Source: Cymbidium sinense (taxonomy: Eukaryota > Streptophyta > Magnoliopsida > Asparagales > Orchidaceae). Taken from it: a DNA stretch of 64,000 bases. The stretch spans positions 211,352,982-211,416,981 of the forward strand of contig CM038215.1 of assembly GCA_021442155.1 (NCBI GenBank), given 5' to 3'. Below are positions 25,833 to 37,910 of this stretch, piece after piece. The notes under the pieces are model-generated. The model had not been told where the DNA came from. It searched no databases and was given only the letters and a program-made list of their open reading frames with translations. Both the position numbers and the translations under genes were made by a program. The stretch's first letter is position 1. Each line of letters opens with the position of its first letter.

Positions 25833-26041
25833 TGAATGCTAGTGTCTACTAAGTTCATGATTTGTACATCGAGGAGGTCATCACTAAGAAGAGAGTTAGC
25901 AGAAACTGGGTGTGCTGCTAAGAAATTCGCTAGTGATTATCCTTTCTCCGCAGGGAGGGGTACAAAAGTAATGTCAAACTTTGACAAAATCATGGACCAA
26001 CATGCAAACTGTCCAGATAATGTCAGTCGTGTTATGAGATA

Positions 26042-26231
26042 TTACAGTGCATTGATCACAGTGATCAAGTTCACCTTATAGGAAAGTATGTAGTGCCATA
26101 GCTTTTGGGATGCAAAGATTAAAGCTAGGCAATGCTTCTCAATGCGTGGATAATTTTCTTCAGTAGGGATTAGATGACGGCTGAGGTAATAGAGAGTGTT
26201 TTCCATTCTTTTCTCATTGGCTTGAGCCACC

Positions 26232-26243
<12 letters not shown>
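26042..26243 (-). pseudogene. Element 1 RNase H domain, C-terminal part
   Basis: The open frame reads [20 protein letters not shown], then [17 protein letters not shown] and CLALIFASQKLWHY, the middle of a Ty3-gypsy RNase H (the Gly-x-Leu-x-Ala-Gln strand, YYLSR, and the ExNY...EK helix). Its natural upstream neighbour, the RT-RNase H junction, lies beyond 26655. Foreign psaB sequence sits between, so the domain is cut near the start of the RNase H fold. Confidence 0.9.
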
Positions 26244-26655
<412 letters not shown>

Positions 26656-27640
26656 ATTTAATGCAGTAGAGTAGAGATCAATAGCTTGCCTAGGATAGGG
26701 GCTACTAGAATTAGAGGCATCATTAAGTAGTGCTTGATGTCTTTGAAGGCATGCTGACACTTGTCGTCCCACTTGAACTTGCATCCTTTTTGATAAGTGC
26801 TGAGAATGGCTGGCATCTCCCTGATAAGTTGGATATAAATCATCACAGATACGCCAACTGCCCTTGAAATGATCTAAGTTGAGTTTAATTTTTAGGTGGT
26901 GGCATTTCTAATATTACCTAGATCTTCTCTAGATCGATTTCGATTCCCTAGTGTTAAATAATAAACCCAAGGAATTTCCCTAAAGCTACTCTGAATGCAC
27001 ACTTTATGGGGTTCATTTTGAGATTAAATTATCTTAACAGTTTGAAAACTACTCTCAAGTTAAAGAGGTGGACTTCCTTTTCTTTACTTTTGACCATGAG
27101 ATCATCGACATAACATTTGACTTGATGATGAATGAGTTTGTCGAAGATTTGAGTCATGGCCCACTGGTAGGTAACACCGGCATTTTTAAGGCTGAAAGGC
27201 AAGAACCTATAGTAATAGATTTCGAGCAAGGTTTGAAAAGCAGTATTTCTTTCATCTTCAAGGGCCATCTTTATTTGATTGTATCTAGATGAGCCATCCA
27301 TGAATGAGAAGATTGCATGGGATGAGGCAATATTCACCATCAGCTTTGGTATCGGTAGTGGAAACTCATCTTTTAGACATGCCTTAATTAAGTCTCTAAA
27401 ATTGACACATATGTGAATTTGGCCATTCTTCTTCTTAACAGGAATGACATTGGCCAACCAGATAGGATATTTTTTTTCCTGGATGAAACCAACATCGATC
27501 AATTTTTTTGCTTCAGAAATGACCTATTGTTCAATGTCTAATCTCATGCATCTAGGAGCTTGCTTGATAAGGTTAGCAGTAAGTTCTATTGCTAGTTTGT
27601 GGACTACTATGTTAAGAGATAAACTAGGCATCTCTTCATA
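26656..27640 (-). pseudogene. Element 1 reverse transcriptase and connection domain
   Basis: The longest open piece, 27029-27502, carries IDVGFIQEKKYPIWLANVI, PVKKKNGQIHICVNFRDL, DEFPLPIPKLMVN, FMDGSSRYNQIKMALED, NTAFQT, LPFSLKNAGVTYQ and KCYVDDLMVKS. The YVDD box is at 27101-27112 and the FMD aspartate is kept, though Gly after the Ser in the FMDGFSGY motif is Arg. Beyond it FKWDDKCQHAFKDIKHYL and [16 protein letters not shown] (26658-26846) form the connection that should run into RNase H, but stops at the psaB junction. Upstream, YEEMPSL and VHKLAIELTANLIKQ are the typical pre-RT stretch. The enzyme copies element RNA to DNA. Confidence 0.93.
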
Positions 27641-27643
27641 ACT

Positions 27644-28640
27644 CTATATGAAGAAAACCTTAAAATCAGTCAATAGCCTAACTAAGTCATTGGTTTCAAT
27701 TTCATTCATCAAGGAACTGATGTGTGTCAGATGTGGATTGTCTTCTGTTCCTAAGTTGACTTCTTTGAGCTCATCGATGGTCATCTTGATCTCTTCTTTG
27801 AACTCTAGTGATACATCTTTGACTTCAAAATCATCTGGGCATCTGAAGTTTCTAAGCACACCTCCTCATATGAGTTAATGTGATTCAAAAATAACCTATC
27901 AGATTCCAAATGATTGGTGATGACTAAGTAGTAATCATCATCATTGACTGGACCCACTGTATTGAATCCCAGTCTCAGTCTTCATTGAGGACTTTTGCAT
28001 TAGTTCATTCATATCCCTTCGAAGTAGTCTGACCTGGGCATTGACCAAGTATATGGGATTAACCCTTTCTTTGCTAAATTATGAACACACTGCGAGTACC
28101 AATCAAAAGGCAATTCTATTAAATATTTATATGAATCATCCTCAAGTTCTATATTAACTTCTTGACTTGAGGATGAAGCTCCCAGAAAGAACTTCTAGGT
28201 CTTCACATCTGTAGATGACTTGGGGGCTTCCTTAACTACCAAACCCTCAACATTTTGGGAGAAGTGATGTTAGAGCTAAGGTTCCCAACTAATGCCTAAT
28301 TGTTTCACATATAGACTTCGATACACTTATGCTTTGCTTTGGTGCCTGATCTTTATCGTTGTCCAGCTTGAGTGTCACCTCTGATGGAATCTACTACTGA
28401 GAAGAGCTAGCATGCAAGCTAATCATATAAGGCTCATCCTCTGAACTAGATTCTAAGTCTATGGATAGCAGGCGTACTCTTGGTAGCAGGGACATATCAC
28501 CTATTGGGTGGCCAATAAATAGGTTTTCCACCCCTAGGGCTGCCTCTGAATTGTCCTCTTCCTCTACTTGGTAGATGTTGGGTTATCTACCCGTATGTTC
28601 GAATGGAGTAATGAACTATTGGTGAAATCTAATGTCAAAC
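27644..28640 (-). pseudogene. Element 1 polyprotein spacer between protease and RT
   Basis: The segment 27644-27859 reads as an acidic stretch with LTHISSLMNEIETNDLVRLL followed by FKVFF, which resembles the stretch before RT in this lineage (the usual D-V-F-A-W is degraded). Farther upstream the frame is broken. In Ogre elements a spliced intron is known between protease and RT. Whether one exists here cannot be told by reading. Confidence 0.55.
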
Positions 28641-28655
28641 TCCTCTTCCTCCTCC

Positions 28656-28770
28656 AAGTTTATTTCTCGCTCCCTTTTATTTTCTTTTTCATTTTCTTTT
28701 TTTTCCTTTTATTTTTCTTTTCCTCTTTCTTTTGCTTTCTCTTTTTCTTTTTCTTTTATTTTTAAACTTT
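28656..28770 (-). repeat. Pyrimidine-rich tract, sense-strand Lys/Glu-rich spacer
   Basis: On the + strand the run is CTTTTTCTTTTTCTTT-like. On the sense strand it codes KEKEKEKAKERGKEK within the frame at 28709-28909. A similar tract occurs at 45780-45850 in element 2, at the matching place between protease and RT. Confidence 0.8.
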
Positions 28771-29330
28771 GACCAAGTTTGCGAGAATAGACTTGTTGAT
28801 TTTGAGGGAGGTAGTAGACTGCATTCTCATATATGTCGACCTTTTGAATTGAAAATGGCTTGAGATCTCTTTCGACACAGTAGGTGATCCCACCTCTCAC
28901 AAACTTCATACACTAACATAGAGAGGATAGAACTGTGGTGTTTTCATGTATCCATGGTCTCCAAAGCAAAGCATCGAAAGATGTATCTGAGTTTATAATG
29001 TGAAACTTGGCTTCAATCTTCTAATCATCTATCTTCAAGAGCAATACTATGGAGCCTAATTCCCTTCTGCCTTGTTCATTAAATCCTCTCAAGATCATCC
29101 TTTCTTTTTGGAGTTAGGAGATATTTATCCCCAAGTAAGAAAGGGTTCTTATACTCATAATATTGATTGATGTACCTGGGTCAACTAGAACTCTAGATAG
29201 CATGTATCTTCCAACATCTATCATAATATAAAGAGGGTGGTTATGCTCTATCATCCCTAGAAGTAAGTCTCCATTGCTAAATGTCACTCCAAAGATGTCC
29301 TTCGAGTGGCATGCCTCCTCTTTAGTAGGG
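28771..29330 (-). pseudogene. Element 1 protease region
   Basis: Minus-strand translation gives PLYIMIDVGRYMLSRVLVDP then GTSINIMSIRTLSYLGI (about 29140-29240). This is the retroviral-type aspartic protease flap and active site, here D-P-G-T in place of the common D-x-G-S/T. Next KFHIINSDTSFDALLWRPWI followed by HENTTVLSSLC (about 28930-29010) matches the conserved LLGRPWIHE stretch of Tat/Ogre proteases, with the second Gly now Trp. YCVERDLKPFSIQKV follows. Stops are present. The enzyme would cut the gag-pol polyprotein. Confidence 0.88.
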
Positions 29331-29739
29331 ATCAGCTAAGCTAAGCATATCTCAGGATCAAGTAAGGCATTGAATAGAGATTTTCTCATCTCTTTGGATA
29401 AGATAAGGGCATCATATATGCTTAACTTAGCTGGAAGATTTCTAAAATGAGCTAAGACATTATAATCAACTCTGGCTTGGTCCTCCATAAGCATATCCAT
29501 GAGTGGAGCATCCTGTGAAGGGGCTGTCTGCCCACTAGAACAAATGACTTCTTTACCCTTAACCTAACGTGCTACCTTAGGAGGTAGAAATTTACCACTA
29601 CATACATTGACTTCAGTGACCTCATGTGATGAGTTGGTGGAAACTTCAACCTTCTCGTCGGGCATACCTATAGCTTCTCCTATGGGACCCTCAGAGTTGG
29701 TTGACTTTAAGTCAATCTCAAGAGGTGAACCAGATTAAT

Positions 29740-30550
29740 TCAAGAAAGAAAAATATGATTTTGAATCAGAGGAAAAAGGATCAAAATTACTAGAGCTATT
29801 ATTATTTTTAAACTTGGAGAGTTTTCAATAGGAATAAAATTAAGAGCATCAGAAGTGGATAAGATATACGTAGAATCTATTTTTTTCATTGATTTCTTTT
29901 TAGGTGGAGGTACATGACAGAAATCAAGTAAAGTAAGCATAGCGAGGGGTTTGGTGCCCTCATCTATAGATATAATATTTTTTCTAATAGAAGAAGAGCT
30001 GGATAAAGTGGTAGTAGTTATAACAGTGGAAGGAATGCTAGACTAGAATGGTGGTTGCACTATTGGACTATCTCGAGCAAGTGTGGATTGTTGTTGCCAT
30101 TGCTGAGCTCCTACCCTCCCCGAGTTATTTTTAGCAACTTATAAACCTTCCTTAATATTAGAGGTTTGAGCTGCCTCAAACACCTACAAGGAGAGTTTCT
30201 TGATCTTATAAATGATCTTTTTAGAGGTTTGGGATAAGAAAATATCCCAGCCTTCCTTTATCTTAAGAGAATCACATGTATCCCCAAAGATTATTGTAGC
30301 AGAACTAGATAGTGGTTCTAATAAGTATTCCTAAGGGATAACAATGGCGCCCGACTTGTAGCTATGCTCAAGCCAGTCTTTAAAGGTAATGCAATCCTCT
30401 AAGACATGACCTAACATGCGTTGGTAGGGGCAATATCTAGGATCATCGCTCTTCCCACTTTTTTTGGCCTCTTACACTTTAGTAAATGGAAATCACATTT
30501 CTTTATGAGATTTTTAAAGATTTTTCTGACTACCTCCCTCTTGAACGAAT
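29740..30550 (-). pseudogene. Element 1 gag C-terminal part with zinc-knuckle-like motif
   Basis: At about 30340-30450 the frame reads YCPYQRMLGHVLEDCITFKD, then WLEHSYKSGAIVIP. The lineage normally has C-x2-H-x4-H-x4-C-like YCxYHRMxGHxxExC; here the first His is Gln. A low-complexity serine/glutamine linker (SSSS, QQWQQQS) leads toward the protease. Confidence 0.8.
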
Positions 30551-30959
30551 AGGGCTTGTTTAATTTATCCAAAAGAGTAGGTGGATAGTAGTTACATTAT
30601 GATGGGTATGAGTACTACTGCTGAGTGTAATGTTGTGGAGGTGGTGGTGGCGGCCATTGTGGAAGCTATGATGGCCAGTATGATGGTCGAGGTGGTGGAA
30701 GAGGAGGTGCAAAAGCGACTGCTAAGCTTATGGTATCTCAAATAGAACTCTGGCCGGCTGCTTTCCCTTATCCACGTACACCACTGTTTGTGACCTATTC
30801 TCAAATACTTTATGTGGCTTGGACTTAAATGATTAGTCTTAGAAAGGCAACTATTTGGCTTTCTCTTGTAGATTGGCCGCTTGTTGATTAATTTCTCAAA
30901 GGTTTTGATTATGAAGCCCTTGAGTATGAAGGCAACTAGGCCATGGATATTCTAGAGAA

Positions 30960-31345
30960 GAATCTCAATGGCATGTTGTTCAGATAGTTATGGTTCATAT
31001 TTCATACTCAGGGTATGCCACATGAGAATGTAATCAACAAAGGGACTCGTTAGGATTTTATTTTGTTACAACAAGGTCACCCACAGTTACCCTTTGATGG
31101 GCACCAACAAATCTCTTGATAAAGAGTTGCTCCAACTTAGTAAAAATCTTCACCAAACTATTAGGTAGTTCAGCATGCCAATCGAATGCAACCCCTGACA
31201 AACTGCTAATAAAAAAGCATAAGAGGTGTGTGTCGTTGCCACTGTCATTGCAACAGGCGGCTCTAAAATGTGCCATATACTGTCGCAAGTTCCCATTGTC
31301 ATCAAAACTTTTGAAGGATAGTGGCATGAACCCCTTGGGGTGTTA
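30960..31345 (-). pseudogene. Element 1 gag capsid domain
   Basis: The open frame 31058-31327 begins GFMPLSFKSFDDNGNLRQYM and continues AHFRAACCNDSGNDTHLLCF, FISSLSGVAFDWHAELPNSL and EQLFIKRFVGAHQRVTVGDL. This is the retrotransposon gag domain with its AxxWxxxLP and FxxRF elements. Continuation in shifted frames reads NESLVDYILMWHTLSMKYEP toward 30960. Gag would form the particle around element RNA. Confidence 0.93.
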
Positions 31346-33060
31346 GATTATAATAAATTCCTCCTGGTAAGGTCTACCCTTTGGAATGGATGAACTTCCT
31401 TGGGCTTATGCCAGTGCTTCCCTCACTTGTTACTCTACCATCTACTTGATGTCTTTCTCATACACAGAGGTATTGTTTATGACCTTCCTATGGAAACTAC
31501 CACTATTCTGATCCAAAGGAGACACTCTTGGGAGGATCTAAGACATGTAACAGCTCGGGCCAATCGGCCTCCACCGGACTAGGCTGTGAAACTGGAGCTT
31601 AGTTCTAGAGTGCAAGAGCTGCTACCAATAAATCCTCAATTATTCTCTCCATTCTGCTAACCTGCTCATCCTTCTGTTTGAGCTGCTTAAGGAGGTGCTG
31701 GGTCAAGTGAGAGGTGTCATCTTCCTCAATCATAACACCTTCCTGATTCTAATGGTCTTTGTGGAGGGATCCTCGAGTATTGACCATGTGGATTTCTATT
31801 GAATCCTTGAATAGGTTATCCTCATTGGGGTCAAAATCTACTCTACCTTTTTCTTGATTTGAATGATCACTCCCAAGAAGTTATTTCTTTTTGGCAAAGT
31901 AGTTTTCTAGGATATCATCTAGTAAATGAACTCCTACTCTGCCTGGCTGAATCGATACATACACCCACTGATGGCTGACCATAAGATTATGCTAATCTGA
32001 ATCTATACACCATATTATGCCTACTGATGGATTGCTCTCCCTAAGGGGATCAATTTCTAAGGGGACTGCACTAGTATTCCCTACTTCCTCTACTACTGAT
32101 TGTGGTGGCGGAGCAACTATGACGCTTTTGGGTTGCCACTCCATATTCGCCACTATGAAAGTGGGAAGTCGAATGGGAGTGCTTGACCTCACCTCAATAG
32201 GTAGAGCAGATGGAGCGGGATCGTTAGGCCGCAATCAAATCACCAATGAGATTTCCTCTCTCCATATGCAGACTTTTGTACTTTGGTGGGGATTGCGGAA
32301 GGAGGGACTTGAATAGGTGATGGTGGGCAATGAGTGGAGCGGTGTGATCATGGAGACATCAACTACCTCTTCGTCAGAGCTCTCCTCCTACAGCCGGTAG
32401 TGCCTATAAGGACTATGTTGTCGGTATGATCGGGTCAGGTAGCCCACTGACCAAGGAAGTACATCAATGTTCAAGCTGTCGACTGTCTAGCATACCTCCT
32501 TCTCTTATTCTTGCCTGCTTAAGCAGCCACTCTAGCCTCTGAGGCCTTCTCTCAACATATCTAATCCTTAACACTTCTAGGAATCATAGTCCTTAAATCA
32601 AATAGTGTACCAAAAATTGTGCGTTTATGGGCTCTGCCAACCTGGGGAAGAATAGATTGTAGACCAACGTAGGGTTTCCTCCTTCCCTAGCTGGTACCTC
32701 AAACTGTGTTGGTGGTGGAGACAATACAACAATCCTCCTATAGTCTTCCTCTCCATCCAAAACTGAGAAGGGGTGAAACCTACTACCACTCAAGAGTTGA
32801 GAGGTCTCACGAGGGGAACCCTCACACAACGTGAGGGCTCATCTCTATGCCGCTCATGGTCGCTAACCTTTCAATTTTTGTTATGGCATAGATCCACACC
32901 AGACAAGAAAGAGAAGATGCACCTGTGGGAACATATGCTAATTATACTGAAGAAGTGAGTGAAGGACTAAACTAATATCTCTGCATTTGTTGAAAAGAGA
33001 ACTGAATCAGACCCTCGCTTTAATAACTACCTTTAATCATCGATTCTTGATTTTGGAATT
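31346..33060 (-). pseudogene. Element 1 gag N-terminal region or upstream ORF, degraded
   Basis: A minus-strand stretch at about 31610-31740 reads LKQKDEQVSRMERIIEDLLV, a probable coiled coil ahead of the gag domain. Farther up, open pieces at 31992-32234 (proline-rich, APSALPIEVRSS) and 32593-32829 (VLSPPPTQFEVPAREGG) are not recognised. Ogre elements carry an extra ORF1 before gag, and the second piece could be a remnant of that, but there is no domain evidence. Confidence 0.55.
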
Positions 33061-33074
33061 TGAACCCACACTTG

Positions 33075-34200
33075 ACAATTTTAGGTATGCTAAGTGGGGT
33101 TCATTGAATTTGATAGATTTTGATATTTGAGGAGAGATTTTACCATAAAATTTGATTTTGATTTGGAACTCACATTTAACAAATTTAGGTGTGTTGAGTG
33201 GGGTTCATTCATTTGGAGAGACTTTGGAGATGAATTTATTTTGTTTTATCCTTTGTTTGAAAATTTTGATTTTCTGGAATCTTCACTTAGCAAATTTGGG
33301 TATGCTAAATGAGATTCAAATGTATGTTTGAAAATCTTTCAAAACATTTTTGTTTGCGATGATGTTTGCCATATGTTTGATTTGTTTGATTTTATTTTAA
33401 AAATGGGGATCCTTACTTAACAAATATAGGTATGCTAAGTAAAGCCCAAATGTGATTGATATTTTGTTTTGGATTTGAAAATGAAACCCTTTAACAAATT
33501 TAGGTATGTTAAGTAGGGTTCAAGTGTGTTTGATATTTTTGTTTTATTTTGATTTGGAAATGAAAACTCTTATTTAACAAATGTGGGTATGTTAAATAGA
33601 ATTTAATTTGTTTTAAGTGTTATTTGATGATGAAATTCTTATTTAAAAAATTTGGGTATGTCAAATGAAATTCAAATGTGTTTTCATTTTCATGATTTTG
33701 GAAAAGGGGAATTCTACTTAACAAATGTAGATATGTTAAATAGAATTTAATTTGTTTTGATTTTGACAAATTGAACTCTCATTTGACAAATTTGGTATGC
33801 CAAATGGAGTTCAAGTATGTTTTGATTTTGTGATGTTTTCTTTTGAAAAGAGAGAACTCTCACTTAAAAATATTTGGGTATGTAAAGTGAGGTTCAATGA
33901 TATGTAAATTTTTAATTTTGTTTTGATTTTGAAAATGAAACTCCATTTAACAAATTTAGGTATGTTAAGTGGACCTAGTTAGTTTTTTAAAAATGTGTTT
34001 GAAATATTTTGAAGAACTTTCATTTAACAAATTTGAGTATGTTAAATAGAGTTGGTTGATTGATTCATTTTATCTTGAAAAATGTGCTTTTGAAAGTTTA
34101 TGAAAAGGGTTTTGATGATGTATATTTGATTTTGATTTTTTTTTGAAAAGGATCCTCATTTAATAAATTTGAGTATATTAAATGAGGTTTAATTTTCTTT
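33075..34200 (-). repeat. Tandem array of about 13 hairpin-forming units in the leader of element 1
   Basis: Thirteen units are seen, with cores near 33081, 33184, 33294, 33424, 33499, 33581, 33651, 33724, 33788, 33872, 33954, 34030 and 34168. Each is an inverted repeat around a loop of about 9-10 nt with AATTTRGGTA-like sequence. Stem arms are of the type CAYTTAACA and TGTTAARTG, extended in many copies by AAYYC and GRRTT ends. The copy at 34154-34187 has a perfect 12 bp stem. Between hairpins the sequence is loose TTTGATTTTG. No coding frame runs through the array. It lies between PBS and gag. Confidence 0.9.
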
Positions 34201-34647
34201 ATTATTTCAAAAGAAATTTAAAATTTTTATATTTTGCAAGCTTTATGTTATGTGAAGTGCATTTCAAAAATGATTTTATTTAGAAAAAGTGCTTTCAAAA
34301 AATTTTGCAAAAGATTTTACTTGTTTAGTTTGAATTTTATTGAAGCTTTCTTGAATATGGAATGAACCTTCCCTCACCAAGCTGGTGGCAAAGAGGTTCT
34401 AAAATTTGTATTTAGTCATATCCTTTATTTAGTTAATTTATTTTTTACCTATCGAGGGATCCAATAGGGTTTTAAGACCTACATGGAGTGAGGTCCTAAA
34501 ACCTAAAAGATGTTGGCTTGCTTTGCTTAAGGATGAAATAAACTAAGTTCTAATGGAAAGAGATATAGTGTTGGGCTTATATAAAATATAAGTCCATATC
34601 GATGCTTGGAGACAATAATTATCTACTAAAGATGAAGAGAGGAATTA

Positions 34648-34665
34648 TCCCCAACAGAGTTGCCA
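34648..34665 (-). promoter_or_regulatory. Element 1 primer binding site
   Basis: The sense strand reads TGGCAACTCTGTTGGGGA, starting 7 nt inside the 5' LTR. It begins TGG as expected for the complement of a tRNA 3' CCA end. It resembles the TGGCGACTC...GGGGA type of PBS in some Tat/Ogre elements, from memory assigned to a tRNA-Arg; the tRNA was not checked here. Confidence 0.75.
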
Positions 34666-37296
34666 GAAAATCTGTGGTGTTTATTTTCGAATGTGGGGGA
34701 CACCACGCAGATCGTAGGGGGAACTTATTGAGGTGATCAGATATGACATTAAGGAATGATGCACTATCTCAAAAGATAGAAATCATCACACTTCAATGGA
34801 CCTAATCACCTAATAAGGACTCCTAAGGCATGATGGGTCTTCGAATGTACTTGAGATTTTTTCCTTACTTTATATGGATGAATAAAGTAGGGTTTATATT
34901 AAATTGGGTTCTAAAGTTCCCTATGAAGGCAAGCCTTCGTAGTTAATTACATCCTAAAGGAGGTGAATTCCCTAAGAATACTCTTGATTAAAGTAGATAA
35001 TTAGGGTCTCCAAAGATTTCAAGGGTAAACTATCAATAAATAGGTTATATTAGAAAATCACGTGGGAAAGTTCAAGGAGAAGACTTATTTTGGGAGCCAA
35101 AGGAGATGAGTAGGGGATGCCCATGATAATAGAAATCCTATTGAGCATTCCAATCTATCCTATAATTGGGCTTTATGTATTTTAAAATTGAAGAGAAATA
35201 TGTGTTTGAGTTGAAATTTCATTAGATTGCTAAGGCTTATAATCCACCAACACAAGATTATGAAAATACCTAAGAGATGAGGATTTATGCTTGTAGCCCA
35301 AAGGAAGCAACTACCTCAGATCCTAAATCTAGGGAGCTTCAATAAGAGCCAAAGCATGACCTAAATCTAAGAAAAGATGGGCATAAGGTTTACTTCCTCA
35401 AGAGCGGATAAACCACTTGACTGTTGGGCTTACAATTATAGAGTGGCCTCCAACTAACTCCTCGTATGATTCAAATCCATGTGGTCCGGTCATATGAATT
35501 ACAAGATAGCTAAGGTAGTTACTTATTTAAAAAGATACTAAGTCTTTAAACCCACTCCTTAAGAGACTAGAGCATGAGTGGTACGAGCAGTGACTTAATC
35601 TAATGCAAAATATTTTCAAATTTTATTTTAATTTTGACACTTCATTTTGACAAAAGGCTTTAGGATTTTTATATGCCTAAATGCATGATGTAGGAGTTGC
35701 TCTCACAAGTCAAGCGATCCCTATGAGTGTAAGGATGGAGGCCCTCATTTTGCACGAGTGATTCAAGATGATTCATGATGTGAGACATACAACTATACAG
35801 CTAAGGGGTTTCTAAATCTTTTAATTATCTTACTTAAGACCTAGGCTTTATTGTGAGGTTATGAGTTATTTAGATTTTAATTATGAGTGATTAGTTGGGT
35901 AGAAAATTTATTTTATCCTAAGAGTTTAATCGCATCTAGGCCACACATTAAAGCATCATTCATTTAAGAAACTATGAAAGCATGCCATCTCTAATGCACA
36001 AACTAAATAAATCATCAAATATTTTTATAAAACTAACGTAAAAGAATAAGAGGCCGATGCAGTCGGGTACCGCCGTACAACCCGAAAAAAAAAGATGGGT
36101 AGCCAAGCTCTACCCTTATACAACCTAGAATTACAAAATAATAATTATAATTTATAATGAATGAATGTTAAGGGGAGTTTTCATGTCTTCATTTCTTTCC
36201 TTCTTGCTTCTTTGATTTGGTAGGTTTCAATGCATCACATGGAACCCTACGACAAAGTCTTCTAGCCAATGCTCATCTTAAACTCCCATAGCATTAATCC
36301 TAATTCCTAATACAAAATTACATTAAAAAATAGAAAAAATAAATCTAACTACACCTACAAAATAGAGGTTAGCTAAACATACATACATCCCCAAGCAGTT
36401 ATATTAATAATTTGGACTTAGCACCTGCACATGGGTAACCAAGCCCACCTGTCCTAACTTGGATTATGCTTAGGAGTTTGAGCAACTTACAAAGAGAGCA
36501 TTTATATTTATTTTAAGCACCCCCTTTAGCATAATCCCTTACATAAAACATGATTAGGCTATGAATGGCATAACATCCAATCTACGAGGCATACATCCTA
36601 ACATCCAATCTAAATAATACATCACAAAATAAAACATACACCAGGCCATTCATCATCCTAACATAAAGCTAAAAGTGGTGACTTAATTATAATGTGTGTG
36701 TTAAGGCTTGTGTGGTATATCTTACTAGACATTAGTGTTGTACTTTTTTAAGTGTGGAAAGATTTAATTTAACATGAGAAGCTGATTTCACTTGAAGTGA
36801 TTTAGTTGATTTGAGAATTTTAACTTGGGTTTTCTTTTATTTCTTTTGATTACACTTAGCAACTAAGTGTTATAAAGAGAAGAAAGAGGATTGCCCTCTT
36901 TCATCTCTACCTTAAGCCACTTTCTAGAGCATATTAATTAGATTTAGTTCTCTTTAGTGAATGGCTTGTTACACATTTTTAAATTAATCCTAAGTTTAGG
37001 CTCACTTTAAAAAATTTTATCTAATGGGAAAGGCCTCTTAAGATTAATATAATTGAATTACTATCACATAACACATATTTAATCATTCCCTTCCATCACA
37101 TATAATGTACATATGGTTGTTAATCTTAAGGGTATCTATACATGCAACATATTTTAGCAAACTTATATGATGAATGTATACAAGAGTACTTAAAACTTAT
37201 GTTCTTTTATGTGACTGAATTATTTAATCATATTAGTTCAAAGATCTTTCTAAATTCTTATACAAAAATGCATAAAGATGAAATTAAACAGGTACG

Positions 37297-37910
37297 TGTC
37301 ATTGTTAACTAGCAAAGTGAGATAGTCAAATGACCTCCTTAGGCTAACTAAAGCCCGTATTCTTAGGATGTCCAAACTATATACACATTTGCCTTCAAAC
37401 ACTTGTAAGTTTGCATGCATGAATCATAGGAAAGAGAGCATTAACCCATATGTAACATATTCTATTCATATAGATGATTACGGAATGCATGTATTTTTGA
37501 TAGAAGAAAAGGGTTCTAATTCCATAATTAAATACACACACACATGTATAAGAGATATAAGCAAGTATGCTCCATTATTAACCAGAGAAGTGAGGTAATC
37601 AAATGACCTCTTTGGGGCTACTTAAAGCCTTGTATTCCCTAGATGTCCAGACCAAACACTTGTTTTTCTCAAATGCATATAGTTGTATACATAAATAAAG
37701 GAAAGAAAACCATACGAAGATTATATTTTTATTTGATTGAAATATTTATGCATGTGGATTAAAGTTCTACCTAAATTTTAATGTAGGAACACATGTAAAT
37801 GAAATCAAATAAGTGTGTGTCACTGTTAACCAGGGAAGTGAGGAAATCAAATAATCTCCTTGGGGCTAACTAAAACCTCGTATTCCCGGGATGTCCAGGC
37901 TATATACTTA
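37297..37910. repeat. Same ~90 bp motif triplicated in the 5' LTR of element 1
   Basis: Copies lie at about 37297-37385, 37567-37655 and 37818-37910, matching the other LTR in order and spacing. The triplication therefore predates insertion of the element. Two copies are also seen in the inverted LTR at the left edge (about 1612-1705 and 1862-1965). Confidence 0.85.

Noticed and set aside
27068..27292. + strand frames over the RT (also 27444-27641, 27648-27878 and 31116-31346)
   Set aside because: They are shadows of the minus-strand gag-pol; all motifs lie on the minus strand.
28568..28765. Phe-rich + strand frame at the pyrimidine tract
   Set aside because: It is antisense to the Lys/Glu-rich spacer of the element 1 polyprotein.
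33075..34200. CRISPR-like array
   Set aside because: Unit spacing varies from about 65 to 135 bp, spacers are not unique inserts, and the context is a plant retroelement.
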